This document shows positions 28,140 through 37,331 of a DNA stretch of 64,000 bases, piece after piece. A program made the position numbers and the translations under genes. A model generated the notes under the pieces. It saw nothing but the letters and a program-made list of their open reading frames with translations, made no database searches and was not told where the DNA came from. Where the stretch lies: positions 310,001-374,000 of the forward strand of contig NZ_CP103288.1 in assembly GCF_024758005.1 (NCBI RefSeq). Reading direction: 5' to 3'. The first letter of the stretch is position 1; every line of letters starts with the position of its first letter. Source of the DNA: Pseudarthrobacter sp. NS4 (GTDB lineage Bacteria > Actinomycetota > Actinomycetes > Actinomycetales > Micrococcaceae).

Positions 28140-28559
28140 TCAGGGCTGCTGGTTGATGCGGACGGTGTTGCCGGCGGGGTCACGGAAGGCGCAGTCGCGG
28201 ATTCCGTAGGGCTGGTCGATGGGTTCCTGCACGACGTCGGCCCCGCTCGCCTCCACTTTGGCGAAGGCGGAGTCGACGTCCGGGGAAGAGAGGACGACGG
28301 TGGCAAAAGTGCCCTTGGCCATCATTTCGGCGATGGTCCGGCGTTCCTCGTCGGTGATGCCGGGGTCGGCGGCCGGCGGGTACAGGACGATGGAGACGTC
28401 CTTTTGGCCGGCCGGGCCGACGGTAATCCACCGCATGGTGCCGCGGCCAACGTCATTCCTGACTTCGAAGCCCAGGGCGTCGCGGTAAAACGCCATTGAC
28501 GCGTCCGGATCGGTGTGCGGAAGGAAACTTGAGCTGATGGTGATGTCCATGGCAGTCAT
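28140..28559 (-). CDS. VOC-family (glyoxalase/bleomycin-resistance-like) protein
   Basis: Protein of 139 aa with the paired beta-alpha-beta-beta-beta layout of the vicinal oxygen chelate superfamily: FLPHTDPDASMAFYRDALGFEVRNDVG at the N-terminus and VVQEPIDQPYGIRDCAFRDPAGNTVRINQ at the C-terminus. Members bind or modify small molecules, including drugs. ATG 28559 overlaps the AraC regulator stop (ATGA), so the two are co-translated; the UvrA-like gene follows after about 80 nt. ATG 28550 is an alternative start. Confidence 0.87.
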   Translation of the reverse strand: MTAMDITISSSFLPHTDPDASMAFYRDALGFEVRNDVGRGTMRWITVGPAGQKDVSIVLYPPAADPGITDEERRTIAEMMAKGTFATVVLSSPDVDSAFAKVEASGADVVQEPIDQPYGIRDCAFRDPAGNTVRINQQP

Positions 28560-29005
28560 GCTATTTGCGGCTCCGGGGCCGGCGCTTCTCGATTCCTGAC
28601 CGGTCTGGACACCTGCTTCTCCACGCACGCCGGGATCCCCGCCGTCGAGCCTTCTGCCTCCTGTTTGTAGAAGCTGGGAGGCATCCCGACGAGCTCGCTG
28701 AAGCGGGTGCTGAAGGTACCCAACGAGGAACAGCCGACGGCGAAGCACACCTCAGTGACGGAAAGGTCGCCTTTGCGGAGGAGCGCCATGGCACGCTCGA
28801 TCCGCCGGGTCATGAGGTAGCTGTAGGGGGATTCGCCGTAGGCGAGCTTGAACCTGCGGCTGAAATGGCCGGCTGACATATGGACATCCCGGGCCAGGGA
28901 TTCGACGTCCAGCGGCTGCGCGTACTCCCGGTCGATCCGGTCCTTGACGCGGCGGAGCTGGGTCAGCTCGCGAAGATAGGGGTCACTTTGGGGAGTGGTG
29001 GTCAC
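28556..29005 (-). CDS. AraC-family regulator (DNA-binding domain only)
   Basis: Short AraC/XylS-type activator of 149 aa, with a double helix-turn-helix domain and almost no effector domain: LDVESLARDVHMSAGHFSRRFKLAYGESPYSYLMTRRIERA and LSVTEVCFAVGCSSLGTFSTRFSELVGMPPSFY. GTG 29005 is chosen because upstream in-frame residues are arginine-rich non-coding-looking sequence that overlaps the divergent hemerythrin promoter. As first gene of the AraC-VOC-UvrA-like unit it probably controls that unit; a protein this short resembles MarA/SoxS-like regulators. Confidence 0.88.
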   Translation of the reverse strand: MTTTPQSDPYLRELTQLRRVKDRIDREYAQPLDVESLARDVHMSAGHFSRRFKLAYGESPYSYLMTRRIERAMALLRKGDLSVTEVCFAVGCSSLGTFSTRFSELVGMPPSFYKQEAEGSTAGIPACVEKQVSRPVRNREAPAPEPQIA

Positions 29006-29154
29006 ATCTGTGATCGTGCTACCCGGCGGGGGAGTTGTCCAGAGCCGGAGAGTCCTCCAAGGCCAGTTTCCACCTATGGATCCGGCTGATTTCGCGTGGT
29101 ACTTTGACCCCCTACGTCGCTTGCAAGGAAGCGATCCAGGAGGAGGGAAAGCTC

Positions 29155-29733
29155 GTGAGTGATACCAATTCCGCCGGAACCAACGTGGACGTCGTGGACA
29201 TCCTGACCGCTGACCACCAGGAGATGATCGCGTTGATCGGCCAGATCCACGGCGCAACCGATGGAAGCCAGCGCAGGGACTTGGCCGACACCCTGATCGC
29301 GGAAGTGATGCGTCATGCCGTCGCCGAGGAGATGTACGTCTACCCCGCCATGGAGGACCACGTCCCCAACGGTAAAGAGGAAGTCGAGCACGACAAAAAG
29401 GAGCACGACGAGATCGTCAAGCTGATGAAGCAGCTGGAAAAAGCCGAGCCTTCCGACCAGGCCTTCCTGGATCTGGTACGCGAACTCGAAGGGCAGCTGA
29501 CCCATCACGCGGGCGACGAGGAGTCCGACCAGTTCCCGAAGCTGCGCCAGCACATCCCCCGCGAAAAACTCGTTGATATGGGCGAAAAGGTAGAAAAAGC
29601 GAAAAAGCTGGCACCGACAAGGCCGCACCCAAGCGCACCGCACTCTGAGCTGTTCCATAAGACTGTGGGTCCGGGCATCGGCATGGTGGACCGGCTCCTG
29701 GACAAACTCACCAAACGGCACACCGGTTCGTAG
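29155..29733 (+). CDS. Hemerythrin HHE domain protein
   Basis: Protein of 192 aa with a four-helix hemerythrin-like cation-binding domain. Candidate di-iron ligands are in LTADHQEMIALIGQIHG, MRHAVAEEMYVYPAMEDH, VEHDKKEHDEIVK and LTHHAGDEESDQFPKL. It would bind O2 or NO, or act in iron and oxidative-stress handling. GTG 29155 is preceded by a strong AGGAGGG. The charged C-terminal tail (RPHPSAPHSELFHKTVGPGIG) follows the domain, as in many actinobacterial members. It is divergent from the AraC unit. Confidence 0.92.
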   Translation: MSDTNSAGTNVDVVDILTADHQEMIALIGQIHGATDGSQRRDLADTLIAEVMRHAVAEEMYVYPAMEDHVPNGKEEVEHDKKEHDEIVKLMKQLEKAEPSDQAFLDLVRELEGQLTHHAGDEESDQFPKLRQHIPREKLVDMGEKVEKAKKLAPTRPHPSAPHSELFHKTVGPGIGMVDRLLDKLTKRHTGS

Positions 29734-29805
29734 GACGACTGACCGGCTGGCGGGTTCATCCTCGGCCCATACAACGCGCATACCTGAATTGACGAAGGCG
29801 GGCGA

Positions 29806-29818
29806 ACTTGTATGTAAG
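29806..29818 (+). promoter_or_regulatory. GntR operator upstream of the gntR gene
   Basis: ACTTGTATGTAAG, 63 nt before the GntR start. Its exact reverse complement occurs at 30801-30813 in front of the hexonate operon. The shape resembles the TTGTATACAA-type sites of FadR/GntR regulators. Confidence 0.75.
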
Positions 29819-29881
29819 CCCAAGGCGGCTGGGCTGGTCAACTAGGAGACGTAGGCCAGTTCGGCTTACTATGATCAACTT

Positions 29882-30592
29882 ATGCCACCACTCAGCGCCC
29901 GAAGCAGCCGACGAACCGTCTTCGAAGAGCTCCGACGTCGGGTTGTGACCCTCGAGTTGGCTCCTGGGACACCATTGTCAGAGAACGAACTGGCAGCTGA
30001 ACTCGGAACATCCCGCACCCCGGTCCGGGAGAGCCTGATCCTGCTGGCCCAGGAGGACCTGGTTCAGATCTTTCCCAAAGTGGGCTCTTTTGTCTCACGC
30101 GTGGACCCCGAACGCGTGGCCGACGCACAGTTCCTGCGGGAGGCCGTGGAGTTGGCCTCCCTTGATGACATGCCGGCTGCGCCGGATCCGGCCCAGGTCG
30201 AGGCCTTGCGCGAGAATCTGGCTAACCAGCAGCTCGCAGATAACGACCCTGAGACGTTTTTCCGGTTGGATGAGGACTTCCACCTCGGTCTGCTCCGGCT
30301 CGCTGGCCACGAGCGCATCTGGCCCACTGTGGTGGCCGCCAAAGGTCACCTCGACCGTGCACGGCGTCTTGGGTTGACCGAGAACCCCTCAATGAAGGTC
30401 TTCCGGGACCAGCATGCCGACGTGCTGGAGGCCCTGTTGCGGGGAGAACCGGACCAGGCCCGGAGCATGATGCGCGCTCACTTGCGTACCGTCTTTGCCG
30501 ACATTGAGCGTGTACGTCGTCGGTCGCCGGAACTGTTCTCATCCAACTCGGGCGCGGTGCCAATCCGGCGGAGCGTCGCCGTCTGGGAGTGA
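29882..30592 (+). CDS. GntR-family (FadR/FCD subfamily) regulator
   Basis: Transcription factor of 236 aa. An N-terminal winged helix (TVFEELRRRVVTLELAPGTPLSENELAAELGTSRTPVRESLILLAQEDLV) is followed by an FCD helical effector domain (FLREAVELASLD, FFRLDEDFHLGLLRLAGHERIWPTV, DQHADVLEALLRGEPDQARSMMRAHLRTV) with the metal-binding Asp/His pattern. FCD regulators of this type commonly control sugar-acid catabolism. It lies beside and in the same direction as the hexonate genes, with matching operator sites before itself and before them. Confidence 0.92.
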   Translation: MPPLSARSSRRTVFEELRRRVVTLELAPGTPLSENELAAELGTSRTPVRESLILLAQEDLVQIFPKVGSFVSRVDPERVADAQFLREAVELASLDDMPAAPDPAQVEALRENLANQQLADNDPETFFRLDEDFHLGLLRLAGHERIWPTVVAAKGHLDRARRLGLTENPSMKVFRDQHADVLEALLRGEPDQARSMMRAHLRTVFADIERVRRRSPELFSSNSGAVPIRRSVAVWE

Positions 30593-30938
30593 TTTCCCTT
30601 GATGGGGTGCCAAAGGTAGACCCTCGGCCCAGCCTCTAACATCTCTTCGAGGGTCTTAGCCTGCTCCCATCGATTCCCTTGTCGTCGGCTGGGCCACTGG
30701 CAGCAGGCGCCACAAGGTTAGCTGTGCCCTGCTATACGCGCGCAGGGCTTTTTGCTGGACATGCCACTTGACGACAGCTCAACCAGTCTGCCAAACTCTC
30801 CTTACATACAAGTGCTGTACTTCACACGCGGCACTGATTTTTTTCGCAAAGGAGCGTCGTGGATTCAAGGTCAAAACCGCCCTCCCTTGTACCGTGCAGC
30901 ATGGCTGGCGGTCAGCTCCGGGCGATAGGGGCAGGTTC
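30593..30938 (+). promoter_or_regulatory. Promoter region of the hexonate operon
   Basis: About 345 bp without a gene. It contains the GntR site copy at 30801-30813; elsewhere I see only AT-richer sequence suited to a promoter (GATTTTTTTCGCAAAGG around 30835). A frame open from 30768 is an N-terminal extension of the dehydrogenase without conserved residues. Confidence 0.6.
30801..30813 (-). promoter_or_regulatory. GntR operator upstream of the hexonate operon
   Basis: CTTACATACAAGT, exact reverse complement of the site before gntR, 125 nt upstream of the dehydrogenase start. Confidence 0.75.
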
Positions 30939-31979
30939 GTGAAGGCAGTTGTGGTTCATGGGGCGGCCGACCTTCGGGTGGATGACCTCCCCGAACCTGA
31001 ACCTGGTTCCGGCGAAGTGCTGATAGCCGTCGACTGGGGCGGCATCTGCGGCTCCGACCTGGCCTACGTTGCCAAGGGAGCGTCCGGGACTGCGGTGCTC
31101 AAGCACCCGTTGATTCTCGGGCACGAATTCGCGGGCCGCGTCGTCAGTCTTGGTGCTGGGGTGGAAGGCATCGAGATCGGGCAGCGTGCGGCTATATCGC
31201 CGCCGACCCTACTTGGTGACGGGAAGTTGCCCGATCGGATCCGGGGTCGGACCAATCTGTACCCGAGTGTCCGCTACTTTGGATCTGCCGCCCTCGATCC
31301 GCACACTGACGGCGGCTTCGTCGGGCTTAAAGTTGTCCGCGCCGACCAGGTGCTGCCGCTGCCTGACAGCGTGAGCACTCGGCTGGGCGCTGTCGTCGAG
31401 CCGCTGGCGGTTGCCTTGCACGCTGTCCGGCGGGCGGAAGCCCTGCTGCCGGGGGGTGTGGCCGGGCGCGACATCCTTGTGAACGGCGCGGGACCTATCG
31501 GTCTGCTCACGATGGCGGTGGCTAAGCATCTTGGAGCGGCCTCTGTCACAGCAACGGATTTGTCGCCCGCCGCTTTGGCGATTGCGGCCAGTATCGGGGC
31601 GGACCGGACAGTAGACGTCTCCACGAGCGCAGTGGGCAGCGAGTTCGAATTGGTGATCGAAGCGTCCGGGGCGCCCGGGGCGTTAGGCTCTGTCCTGCAC
31701 TCCACCGCCCGGGGCGGAGCCGTTGTTCAGGTCGGCAACCTCCCGGCCACGCCGGTGGCTGCGGTCCTGGGCGATCTGGTAACGCGGGAAATTGTCTGGG
31801 GCGGCTCATTCCGGTTTGTCGATGAGATGACTGAGGCAATCAACCTGCTCGCCTCAGGCCTCCTGGTGGACCCTATCCTCACCCATGAGTTCGCCATCGA
31901 TGAAGCCCACAAGGCGTTCGACGTGGCGTCTGATCGATCTTCGGGATCGAGCAAAGTTCTGCTCCGAATTAGTGGATGA
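30939..31979 (+). CDS. Zinc-type alcohol dehydrogenase, L-gulonate/L-idonate 5-dehydrogenase-like
   Basis: Medium-chain dehydrogenase of 346 aa, predicted to oxidise an aldonate at C5 using NAD(P). Catalytic-zinc ligands are Cys37 (GGICGSDLAYV), His62 and Glu63 (ILGHEFAG); the nucleotide motif is GAGPIGLLTM (about 184). The lobe that normally carries four structural-zinc cysteines (about residues 86-112, PPTLLGDGKLPDR) has none. GTG 30939 has AGGGG upstream and gives the standard N-terminus MKAVVVHG. It heads an operon with a TRAP transporter and mannonate dehydratase, which argues for L-gulonate to D-fructuronate conversion. L-idonate is an alternative substrate. Confidence 0.85.
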   Translation: MKAVVVHGAADLRVDDLPEPEPGSGEVLIAVDWGGICGSDLAYVAKGASGTAVLKHPLILGHEFAGRVVSLGAGVEGIEIGQRAAISPPTLLGDGKLPDRIRGRTNLYPSVRYFGSAALDPHTDGGFVGLKVVRADQVLPLPDSVSTRLGAVVEPLAVALHAVRRAEALLPGGVAGRDILVNGAGPIGLLTMAVAKHLGAASVTATDLSPAALAIAASIGADRTVDVSTSAVGSEFELVIEASGAPGALGSVLHSTARGGAVVQVGNLPATPVAAVLGDLVTREIVWGGSFRFVDEMTEAINLLASGLLVDPILTHEFAIDEAHKAFDVASDRSSGSSKVLLRISG

Positions 31980-32095
31980 CAGCCGCGTCGAAAGGCGCCG
32001 AACAAATACCCGAGCACAAGTAAGGCAGCGGTTAAGCCCCGAGGGGTCACCAGCTGTAGAAGCAAAACCGCCCATGCGCAAACAAAGGAGTTAAC

Positions 32096-33106
32096 ATGAA
32101 GCGATTGGTAACCATCCTCACGGCAACTGTCCTGGCAGCATCACTGGCTGCCTGTGGTTCATCCGAGCCCGGTGGTGCAGGCGAGACCAAGACCATCCGC
32201 GTCGCCGACACCTGGGACGCAGGCCACCCGATGGCGGCCGCTATCGACGAAGTCTTCAAAAAGGAGATCGAAGAGGCCTCCGACGGCGCTTTGCTCGTCG
32301 ATGTACACCACGGCGGCACGTTGGGCAACGAGGCCGACTTGTGGGATGGCGTGCGGAACGGAACCCTTGAGGTCGCCGTCGTCGGCACACCCATGAACAA
32401 AGAGTTTTCCAAGATGCTGATCTCCGACTGGCCATTCCTGTACCGCGACCTGGAGCACGCGCAGGCCGTATGGACCGGTGAAATTGCCGATGAACTTAGC
32501 GCAGAGTTCCATGAGCAGTTCCCCTCGACATACCTCCTGGGCTGGGGGCCGAACAGCGCCCGTACCTTCACCAGTTCCAAGCCGCTGGAGTCCGTCGATG
32601 ACTTCCAAGGACAAAAGTTCCGCATGCCCGGCAACCCCATCCACATCGGGCTTGCCGAAAACCTTGGCGCCAGCGCGCAGGTCATTCCGCTTGGGGAGCT
32701 TTTCACCGCACTCGAAACGGGCGTCGTTGACGGTCAGGACAACGGCATGGTGACGGTTATCAGCCAGTCCTTGCACGAGGTGCAGGACTACCTCCTTGAA
32801 ACCAACCACATTATCGCGACGCTTGAGCTCGTCGTGAGCGCTCCGTTCATGGATGACCTCAGCGAAGAGCACCAGCAAATCGTGCGCGACGCCGCCCGCA
32901 AGACCTCGGAAGAGGCGTGGAGCAACTACATCGCAAACGTGGATAAGGACCGCGCCTTCCTCGAGGAGCAGGGCGTAACCGTTACTTCGCTCTCCGAAGC
33001 CGACCGGCAGAAGATGATCGACCGCATCGAGCCGTTGACCAAGAAGCTCCTTGAGGACAACGAATGGGCCGAGGACCTCACTTCGCGGATTCGCGAAGTT
33101 AAGTAA
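32096..33106 (+). CDS. dctP: TRAP transporter substrate-binding lipoprotein DctP-like
   Basis: Solute receptor of a tripartite ATP-independent periplasmic transporter, 336 aa. The lipobox SLAACGS places the lipidated cysteine at residue 20, as expected in a Gram-positive. The DctP fold is clear (IRVADTWDAGHPMAAAIDEVFKKEI, FKDWPF-like ISDWPFLYRDLEHA, KFRMPGNPIHIGLAENLGASAQVIPLGELFTALETGVVDGQDNG). The arginine/asparagine positions that bind the carboxylate of the solute are in that last block. The ligand is inferred to be a hexonate from the catabolic genes downstream. Confidence 0.92.
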   Translation: MKRLVTILTATVLAASLAACGSSEPGGAGETKTIRVADTWDAGHPMAAAIDEVFKKEIEEASDGALLVDVHHGGTLGNEADLWDGVRNGTLEVAVVGTPMNKEFSKMLISDWPFLYRDLEHAQAVWTGEIADELSAEFHEQFPSTYLLGWGPNSARTFTSSKPLESVDDFQGQKFRMPGNPIHIGLAENLGASAQVIPLGELFTALETGVVDGQDNGMVTVISQSLHEVQDYLLETNHIIATLELVVSAPFMDDLSEEHQQIVRDAARKTSEEAWSNYIANVDKDRAFLEEQGVTVTSLSEADRQKMIDRIEPLTKKLLEDNEWAEDLTSRIREVK

Positions 33107-33162
33107 CCAAACGGTGAGGGCATCGGCAACGGTGCCCTCACCACTTCGAACAAGGAACGAAC

Positions 33163-33699
33163 TTGACAAGATTTTTAGATTTCCTCTTCCGGGGGGTGGA
33201 GATCCTGATGGCCGTACTGCTGGCCCTCATGGTTCTCCTGATGTTCCTCAACGTGGTCCTGCGTTTCGCGTTCTCTACCGGTTTCGTATGGTCGGAAGAG
33301 GTTACACGCTTGTCTTTCATCTACCTCGTTTACCTGGGCACCGTCGCTGCCTTCCGTGATAATCGGCACCTTGGTGTGGACACCCTGCTTGAACATGTCC
33401 CGCCGATGGTGCAGAAGGTTCTCTACGCGGTCGTCCAGCTCATCATCATCTGGGTGATGTGGCTGCTCGTGCAGGGAAGCTGGGATCTCGCCATGCAGAG
33501 CCGGAACGACGCGTGGGTTGCCACCCAATACCCGCGATCGCTCATCATGGGGGCCGGTGTCGTTACCGGTGTGGCCATCGTGCTCATCGCGCTGGGGAAT
33601 CTGTACCGCTTGCTGGTGATGAAGAGCCCTGTTGCTGAGTTGCTTGCAATCAAAGACGGCGAAACCAGTGCTGCCGGCACAAGAACCTCGATCGACTAG
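33163..33699 (+). CDS. dctQ: TRAP transporter small permease DctQ-like
   Basis: Four-helix membrane protein of 178 aa (MAVLLALMVLLMFLNVVLRFAFSTGFVWSEEVTRLSFIYLVYLGTVAAFRDNRHL region is diagnostic of DctQ). It joins the binding protein to the large permease. It starts with TTG 33163 after AAGGA. The gene lies between dctP and dctM in canonical order. Confidence 0.92.
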   Translation: MTRFLDFLFRGVEILMAVLLALMVLLMFLNVVLRFAFSTGFVWSEEVTRLSFIYLVYLGTVAAFRDNRHLGVDTLLEHVPPMVQKVLYAVVQLIIIWVMWLLVQGSWDLAMQSRNDAWVATQYPRSLIMGAGVVTGVAIVLIALGNLYRLLVMKSPVAELLAIKDGETSAAGTRTSID

Positions 33700-33711
33700 G
33701 GGATATCTGAC

Positions 33712-35010
33712 ATGAAGGTTCTTGTGCCCTTGTTTGGGTATCTCATCGGTTCCATTGCGATCGGTGTACCGATCGCGTTCGCGCTGCTTTTTGCCTCTGC
33801 CGCAACCGGCATGCAAATGGGCGGAAGCTCAGGCAATCCGCAGATCATGGCCGCGCAACTCATGCGCGGCACTGATTCAGTCGCCATGATGGCGCTCCCG
33901 TTCTTCATCCTCACCGGTGAGTTGATGAACCGTGGCGGCCTCACGCACCGCATCATTGCCCTTGCCAGCGCCACCGTTGGCCGTGTACGTGGTGGTCTCG
34001 GCTACGTCGCGATCCTGTCGGCCCTGTTGTTCGGCAGCCTAGTAGGTTCGGCTGTGGCGAGCACGGCAGCACTGGGGGCAATCCTCATTCCCATGATGGT
34101 CAAAGATGGCTACAACCGGGAACGATCCGCCGCGCTTATCGCCTCCTCGAATCTCGTCTCGCCCATCATGCCGCCATCGGTACCATTGATCATTTACGGT
34201 GCCGCCGCGGGCGTTTCAATCAAGTCGCTGTTCCTGGCCGGTATTGCTCCCGCGCTCTACCTGACGATCGTAATGTTCATCGTTTGGTTCCTGATCGCGC
34301 GCTCGAAAGAGAACATCAGGTCCGACATTCCCCGCGTAGGGGGCCGCGGGCTGGCCAAGCTGGCTTATCAAGCGGTTTGGGCGCTGTTGCTGCCGGTGAT
34401 CATCCTGGTCGGCCTGCGAAGCGGGGTGTTCACAGCCACGGAAGCCGGCGTGGTGTCCGTCGTATACGCGCTCATCATCGGCGTGTTCGTCTACCGGGAG
34501 ATTAACCTCAAGGAGGCATTCGCAGCTTTGAGGTCCGCAGCCAAAGTGTCGGCCGTGGTCATGTTCCTCGCCGCTGCCGCCCAGGTTACGGCATACTATA
34601 TGGCGATCTCCGGCGTACCTGCAGTGCTTACCCGTTCCTTGGGTGGACTCGTCGACAACCCGACGCTCCTGATGATCGTCCTGCTGATGTTCATCATTCT
34701 TCTGGGGTTGGTGCTCGACGTCGTACCGACGATCCTCATCGTCACCCCGATCGTCCTGCCGCTGCTCAACGCCGCTGGAATTGACCTGATCTATTTCGGC
34801 ATCGTCTTCACGCTGGCTAACGTCATCGGTTTGAACACACCCCCTGTTGGGCCGTCTTTGAACGTGGCTGCTGCTGTAGGGAACGTCAAGGTGGGTGCAA
34901 TTATCCGGCCCACCCTGCCCTACCTCCTGGCCCAGACGGCGCTCGTGGTAGCGATGGCATTGCTCCCTGAGCTGGTCCTGGTGCCGCTTGGGTGGCTCGA
35001 TCCCCAATAA
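33712..35010 (+). CDS. dctM: TRAP transporter large permease DctM-like
   Basis: Sodium-coupled membrane domain of 432 aa with about 11-12 helices. Family blocks include MRGTDSVAMMALPFFILTGELMNRGG, GSLVGSAVASTAALGAILIPMM, NLVSPIMPPSVPLIIYGA and GLNTPPVGPSLNVAAAV. It completes the three-part transporter; 132 nt separate it from the mannonate dehydratase gene, with small GC-rich hairpins in the gap. Confidence 0.93.
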   Translation: MKVLVPLFGYLIGSIAIGVPIAFALLFASAATGMQMGGSSGNPQIMAAQLMRGTDSVAMMALPFFILTGELMNRGGLTHRIIALASATVGRVRGGLGYVAILSALLFGSLVGSAVASTAALGAILIPMMVKDGYNRERSAALIASSNLVSPIMPPSVPLIIYGAAAGVSIKSLFLAGIAPALYLTIVMFIVWFLIARSKENIRSDIPRVGGRGLAKLAYQAVWALLLPVIILVGLRSGVFTATEAGVVSVVYALIIGVFVYREINLKEAFAALRSAAKVSAVVMFLAAAAQVTAYYMAISGVPAVLTRSLGGLVDNPTLLMIVLLMFIILLGLVLDVVPTILIVTPIVLPLLNAAGIDLIYFGIVFTLANVIGLNTPPVGPSLNVAAAVGNVKVGAIIRPTLPYLLAQTALVVAMALLPELVLVPLGWLDPQ

Positions 35011-35142
35011 CCCCGTGCTCGCCAAGGCCGGCGGGATTCTGCCGGCGGCAGCAACGACGTCAGCCCCGGGCTCAGTTGAGCCATTGGCTGACAGCCCGTC
35101 CAGTTCCACTTTTCCACCCTTAATACCTAGAAGGACCAACCA

Positions 35143-36354
35143 GTGAAGATCACCGACGCACGGGTAGTGGTTTCGTCGCCCGGACGGAATTACGTCACGC
35201 TCATCATTGAAACCGAGGACGGCACCACAGGTATTGGCGACGCTACGCTGAACGGCCGTGAGCTGTCTGTGGCGTCCTATCTGTCCGAGCATCTGTGCCC
35301 CCTGCTGATCGGCCGGGATGCTCGCCGCATCGAAGACGCGTGGCAGTACTTCTACAAGGGGGCCTACTGGCGCCGCGGGCCGGTGACCATGACGGCGATC
35401 GCCGCGATCGACGTCGCGCTTTGGGACATCAAAGGCAAGGCCGCGGGCATGCCGGTCTATGAGCTCCTCGGCGGGGCAGCCCGCGAGGGCGTCATGGTCT
35501 ACGGCCATGCCAGCGGGTCCACCCTGGAGGACCTCGGCGCTGATTTCCAGCACCACCTGGACCTCGGGTACAAGGCCATCCGTGCCCAGGCTGCGGTTCC
35601 TGGTCTGGAGAAGACCTACGGTATTGCGCCGCTGGGCGGCAAGCTTTACGAGCCTGCGAGCGGCAATGTTCCCCAGGAGGACGCGTGGGAGACGACGGCT
35701 TACCTGGACTTCGCTCCGAAGATGATGGCGCATATCCGGGAGGAGTTCGGCTACGGCACCCACGTCCTGCATGACGTGCACCACCGGCTTTCGCCCATTG
35801 AGGCCGGCAGGCTGGGCGCGTCGCTGGAGCAGTACAGGCCCTTCTGGATTGAGGATCCGACGCCGGCCGAGGACCAGTCGGCGTTCCGCCTGATCCGCCA
35901 GCACACCACCACTCCCATCGCCGTGGGCGAGGTGTTCAACTCCATCTGGGACTGCCAGCAGCTGATCACCGAACGCCTCATCGACTACATCCGCACCTCC
36001 GTGTCGCACGCCGGCGGCATTACCCACCTGCGCAGGATCTTCTCCCTGGCGGATTTGTACGGTGTACGTTCCGGGTCTCACGGCGCGGGTGACCTCTCCC
36101 CTGCCTCGTTCGCGGCAGCCCTGCACGTGGACATGAGCATCCCCAACTTCGGCATCCAGGAATACATGGGCCATCGGGAGCCGGCCAACGAAGTGTTCAC
36201 CACGTCCTACACCTTCAACGACGGCTACATGCACCCCGGTAACGCTCCCGGCATCGGCGTGGAGTTCAACGAGGAAGCCGCCGCCCGCTTCCCGTTCGAC
36301 CCGAAATACCTGCCCATCAACCGGCGGCTCGACGGATCGGTGCATGACTGGTGA
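35143..36354 (+). CDS. manD: D-mannonate dehydratase (enolase superfamily ManD)
   Basis: Dehydrates D-mannonate to 2-keto-3-deoxy-D-gluconate. It has 403 aa, the usual ManD length. Metal ligands are Asp211 (LHDVHHRL), Glu237 ([10 protein letters not shown]) and Glu263 (AVGEVFN). The catalytic set Arg147, Tyr159 and His213 falls at positions almost identical to Novosphingobium ManD (Arg147, Tyr159, His212). [11 protein letters not shown] carries a further active-site histidine. The family includes high- and low-activity members; the full pathway context here supports the true dehydratase. Its stop overlaps the kinase start (GTGA). Confidence 0.92.
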   Translation: MKITDARVVVSSPGRNYVTLIIETEDGTTGIGDATLNGRELSVASYLSEHLCPLLIGRDARRIEDAWQYFYKGAYWRRGPVTMTAIAAIDVALWDIKGKAAGMPVYELLGGAAREGVMVYGHASGSTLEDLGADFQHHLDLGYKAIRAQAAVPGLEKTYGIAPLGGKLYEPASGNVPQEDAWETTAYLDFAPKMMAHIREEFGYGTHVLHDVHHRLSPIEAGRLGASLEQYRPFWIEDPTPAEDQSAFRLIRQHTTTPIAVGEVFNSIWDCQQLITERLIDYIRTSVSHAGGITHLRRIFSLADLYGVRSGSHGAGDLSPASFAAALHVDMSIPNFGIQEYMGHREPANEVFTTSYTFNDGYMHPGNAPGIGVEFNEEAAARFPFDPKYLPINRRLDGSVHDW

Positions 36355-37331
36355 GCATCACAGCGCAACACTCCAAGCAAGAACCGTTCGATGTCCTCGT
36401 CATGGGCGAGATCCTCGTTGAGGTAGCCACCGACGTGGCCTTCGCCCACGGCGTGCCTGCCCAGCTGGGCATCTCCGGCGACGCCCTCAACGTCGCAGCG
36501 GCCGCGGCTGCGGCCGGAGCACGCGTGGGCCTGCTGTCGGTCCTTACCGACGACGACCTCGGCCGGGCGATCGCCGCCCGGATCGTTGAACTCGGCATTT
36601 CACCGGACCTCCTGAAGTTCCGGACAGGCCAGCAGGGCGTCTACCTGGTACACAGCGACCCTGACGGGCAGCGGGAGTTCTCCTACGCCCGCAGCGGCAG
36701 CGTCGGTTCCAGCCTTGGCCCCGACGACGTAGATCCCGCAGTGATCTCGGCCGCCGGCGCAGTAGTTGCGGGCGGCATTGCGTGCGCCATCTCGGCATCT
36801 TCCCGGGCTGCAGTGCTGAAGGCTGCGGCGCTTGCCAAACGCTTTGTGTTTGATCCGAACTTCCGCCCCCGGCTGACCTCCGTGGAGGACGCGGCAGCGG
36901 TCCTCCTGCAGCTCGCGCCCCGGGCCTTCCTGGTGACCCCGTCCTTCCCCGGCGAAACGTCCGCACTCCTGGACTGTGCTACAGCAGTGGGGGCAGCGGA
37001 GAGACTCCGCAGCCTTGGTGCGCGGAACGTGGCCGTAACCTGTGGAGCGGAGGGGGTCCAAGTCGAAGGCGAAGGCCTCGACAGCACCTGGATCGATTCG
37101 ATCCCTGCCCCCGCGGTCGTGGACCAGACCGGGGCAGGCGACGCCTTCGTCGGCACGCTGACCGCACGTATTGTCCTGGGCGACACCCTCCCGGTTGCTG
37201 CCCGCTACGGCGCGGCGGCGGCGTCGCTGGTAGTGGGCGGCAAAGGCGGGACGGGATTCATCCCCACCTTCGAACAGACCCGCGCCCACGCTGCCGGACC
37301 AGCCGAAGGAGCATTGTCATCACCCGCCTAA
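36351..37331 (+). CDS. kdgK: 2-keto-3-deoxygluconate kinase (PfkB family)
   Basis: Carbohydrate kinase of 326 aa, predicted to phosphorylate KDG to KDPG. The PfkB C-terminal signature [13 protein letters not shown] contains the catalytic Asp, and the N-terminal part has the [18 protein letters not shown] substrate-binding block. GTG 36351 overlaps the ManD stop. KDG as substrate follows from the neighbours (mannonate dehydratase before, KDPG aldolase after). The end of the gene overlaps the start of the next. Confidence 0.88.
   Translation: MSITAQHSKQEPFDVLVMGEILVEVATDVAFAHGVPAQLGISGDALNVAAAAAAAGARVGLLSVLTDDDLGRAIAARIVELGISPDLLKFRTGQQGVYLVHSDPDGQREFSYARSGSVGSSLGPDDVDPAVISAAGAVVAGGIACAISASSRAAVLKAAALAKRFVFDPNFRPRLTSVEDAAAVLLQLAPRAFLVTPSFPGETSALLDCATAVGAAERLRSLGARNVAVTCGAEGVQVEGEGLDSTWIDSIPAPAVVDQTGAGDAFVGTLTARIVLGDTLPVAARYGAAAASLVVGGKGGTGFIPTFEQTRAHAAGPAEGALSSPA

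Noticed and set aside
34216..36345. 709-codon minus-strand frame opposite dctM and manD
   Set aside because: Both plus-strand genes have intact catalytic motifs; the antisense frame shows no recognisable family.
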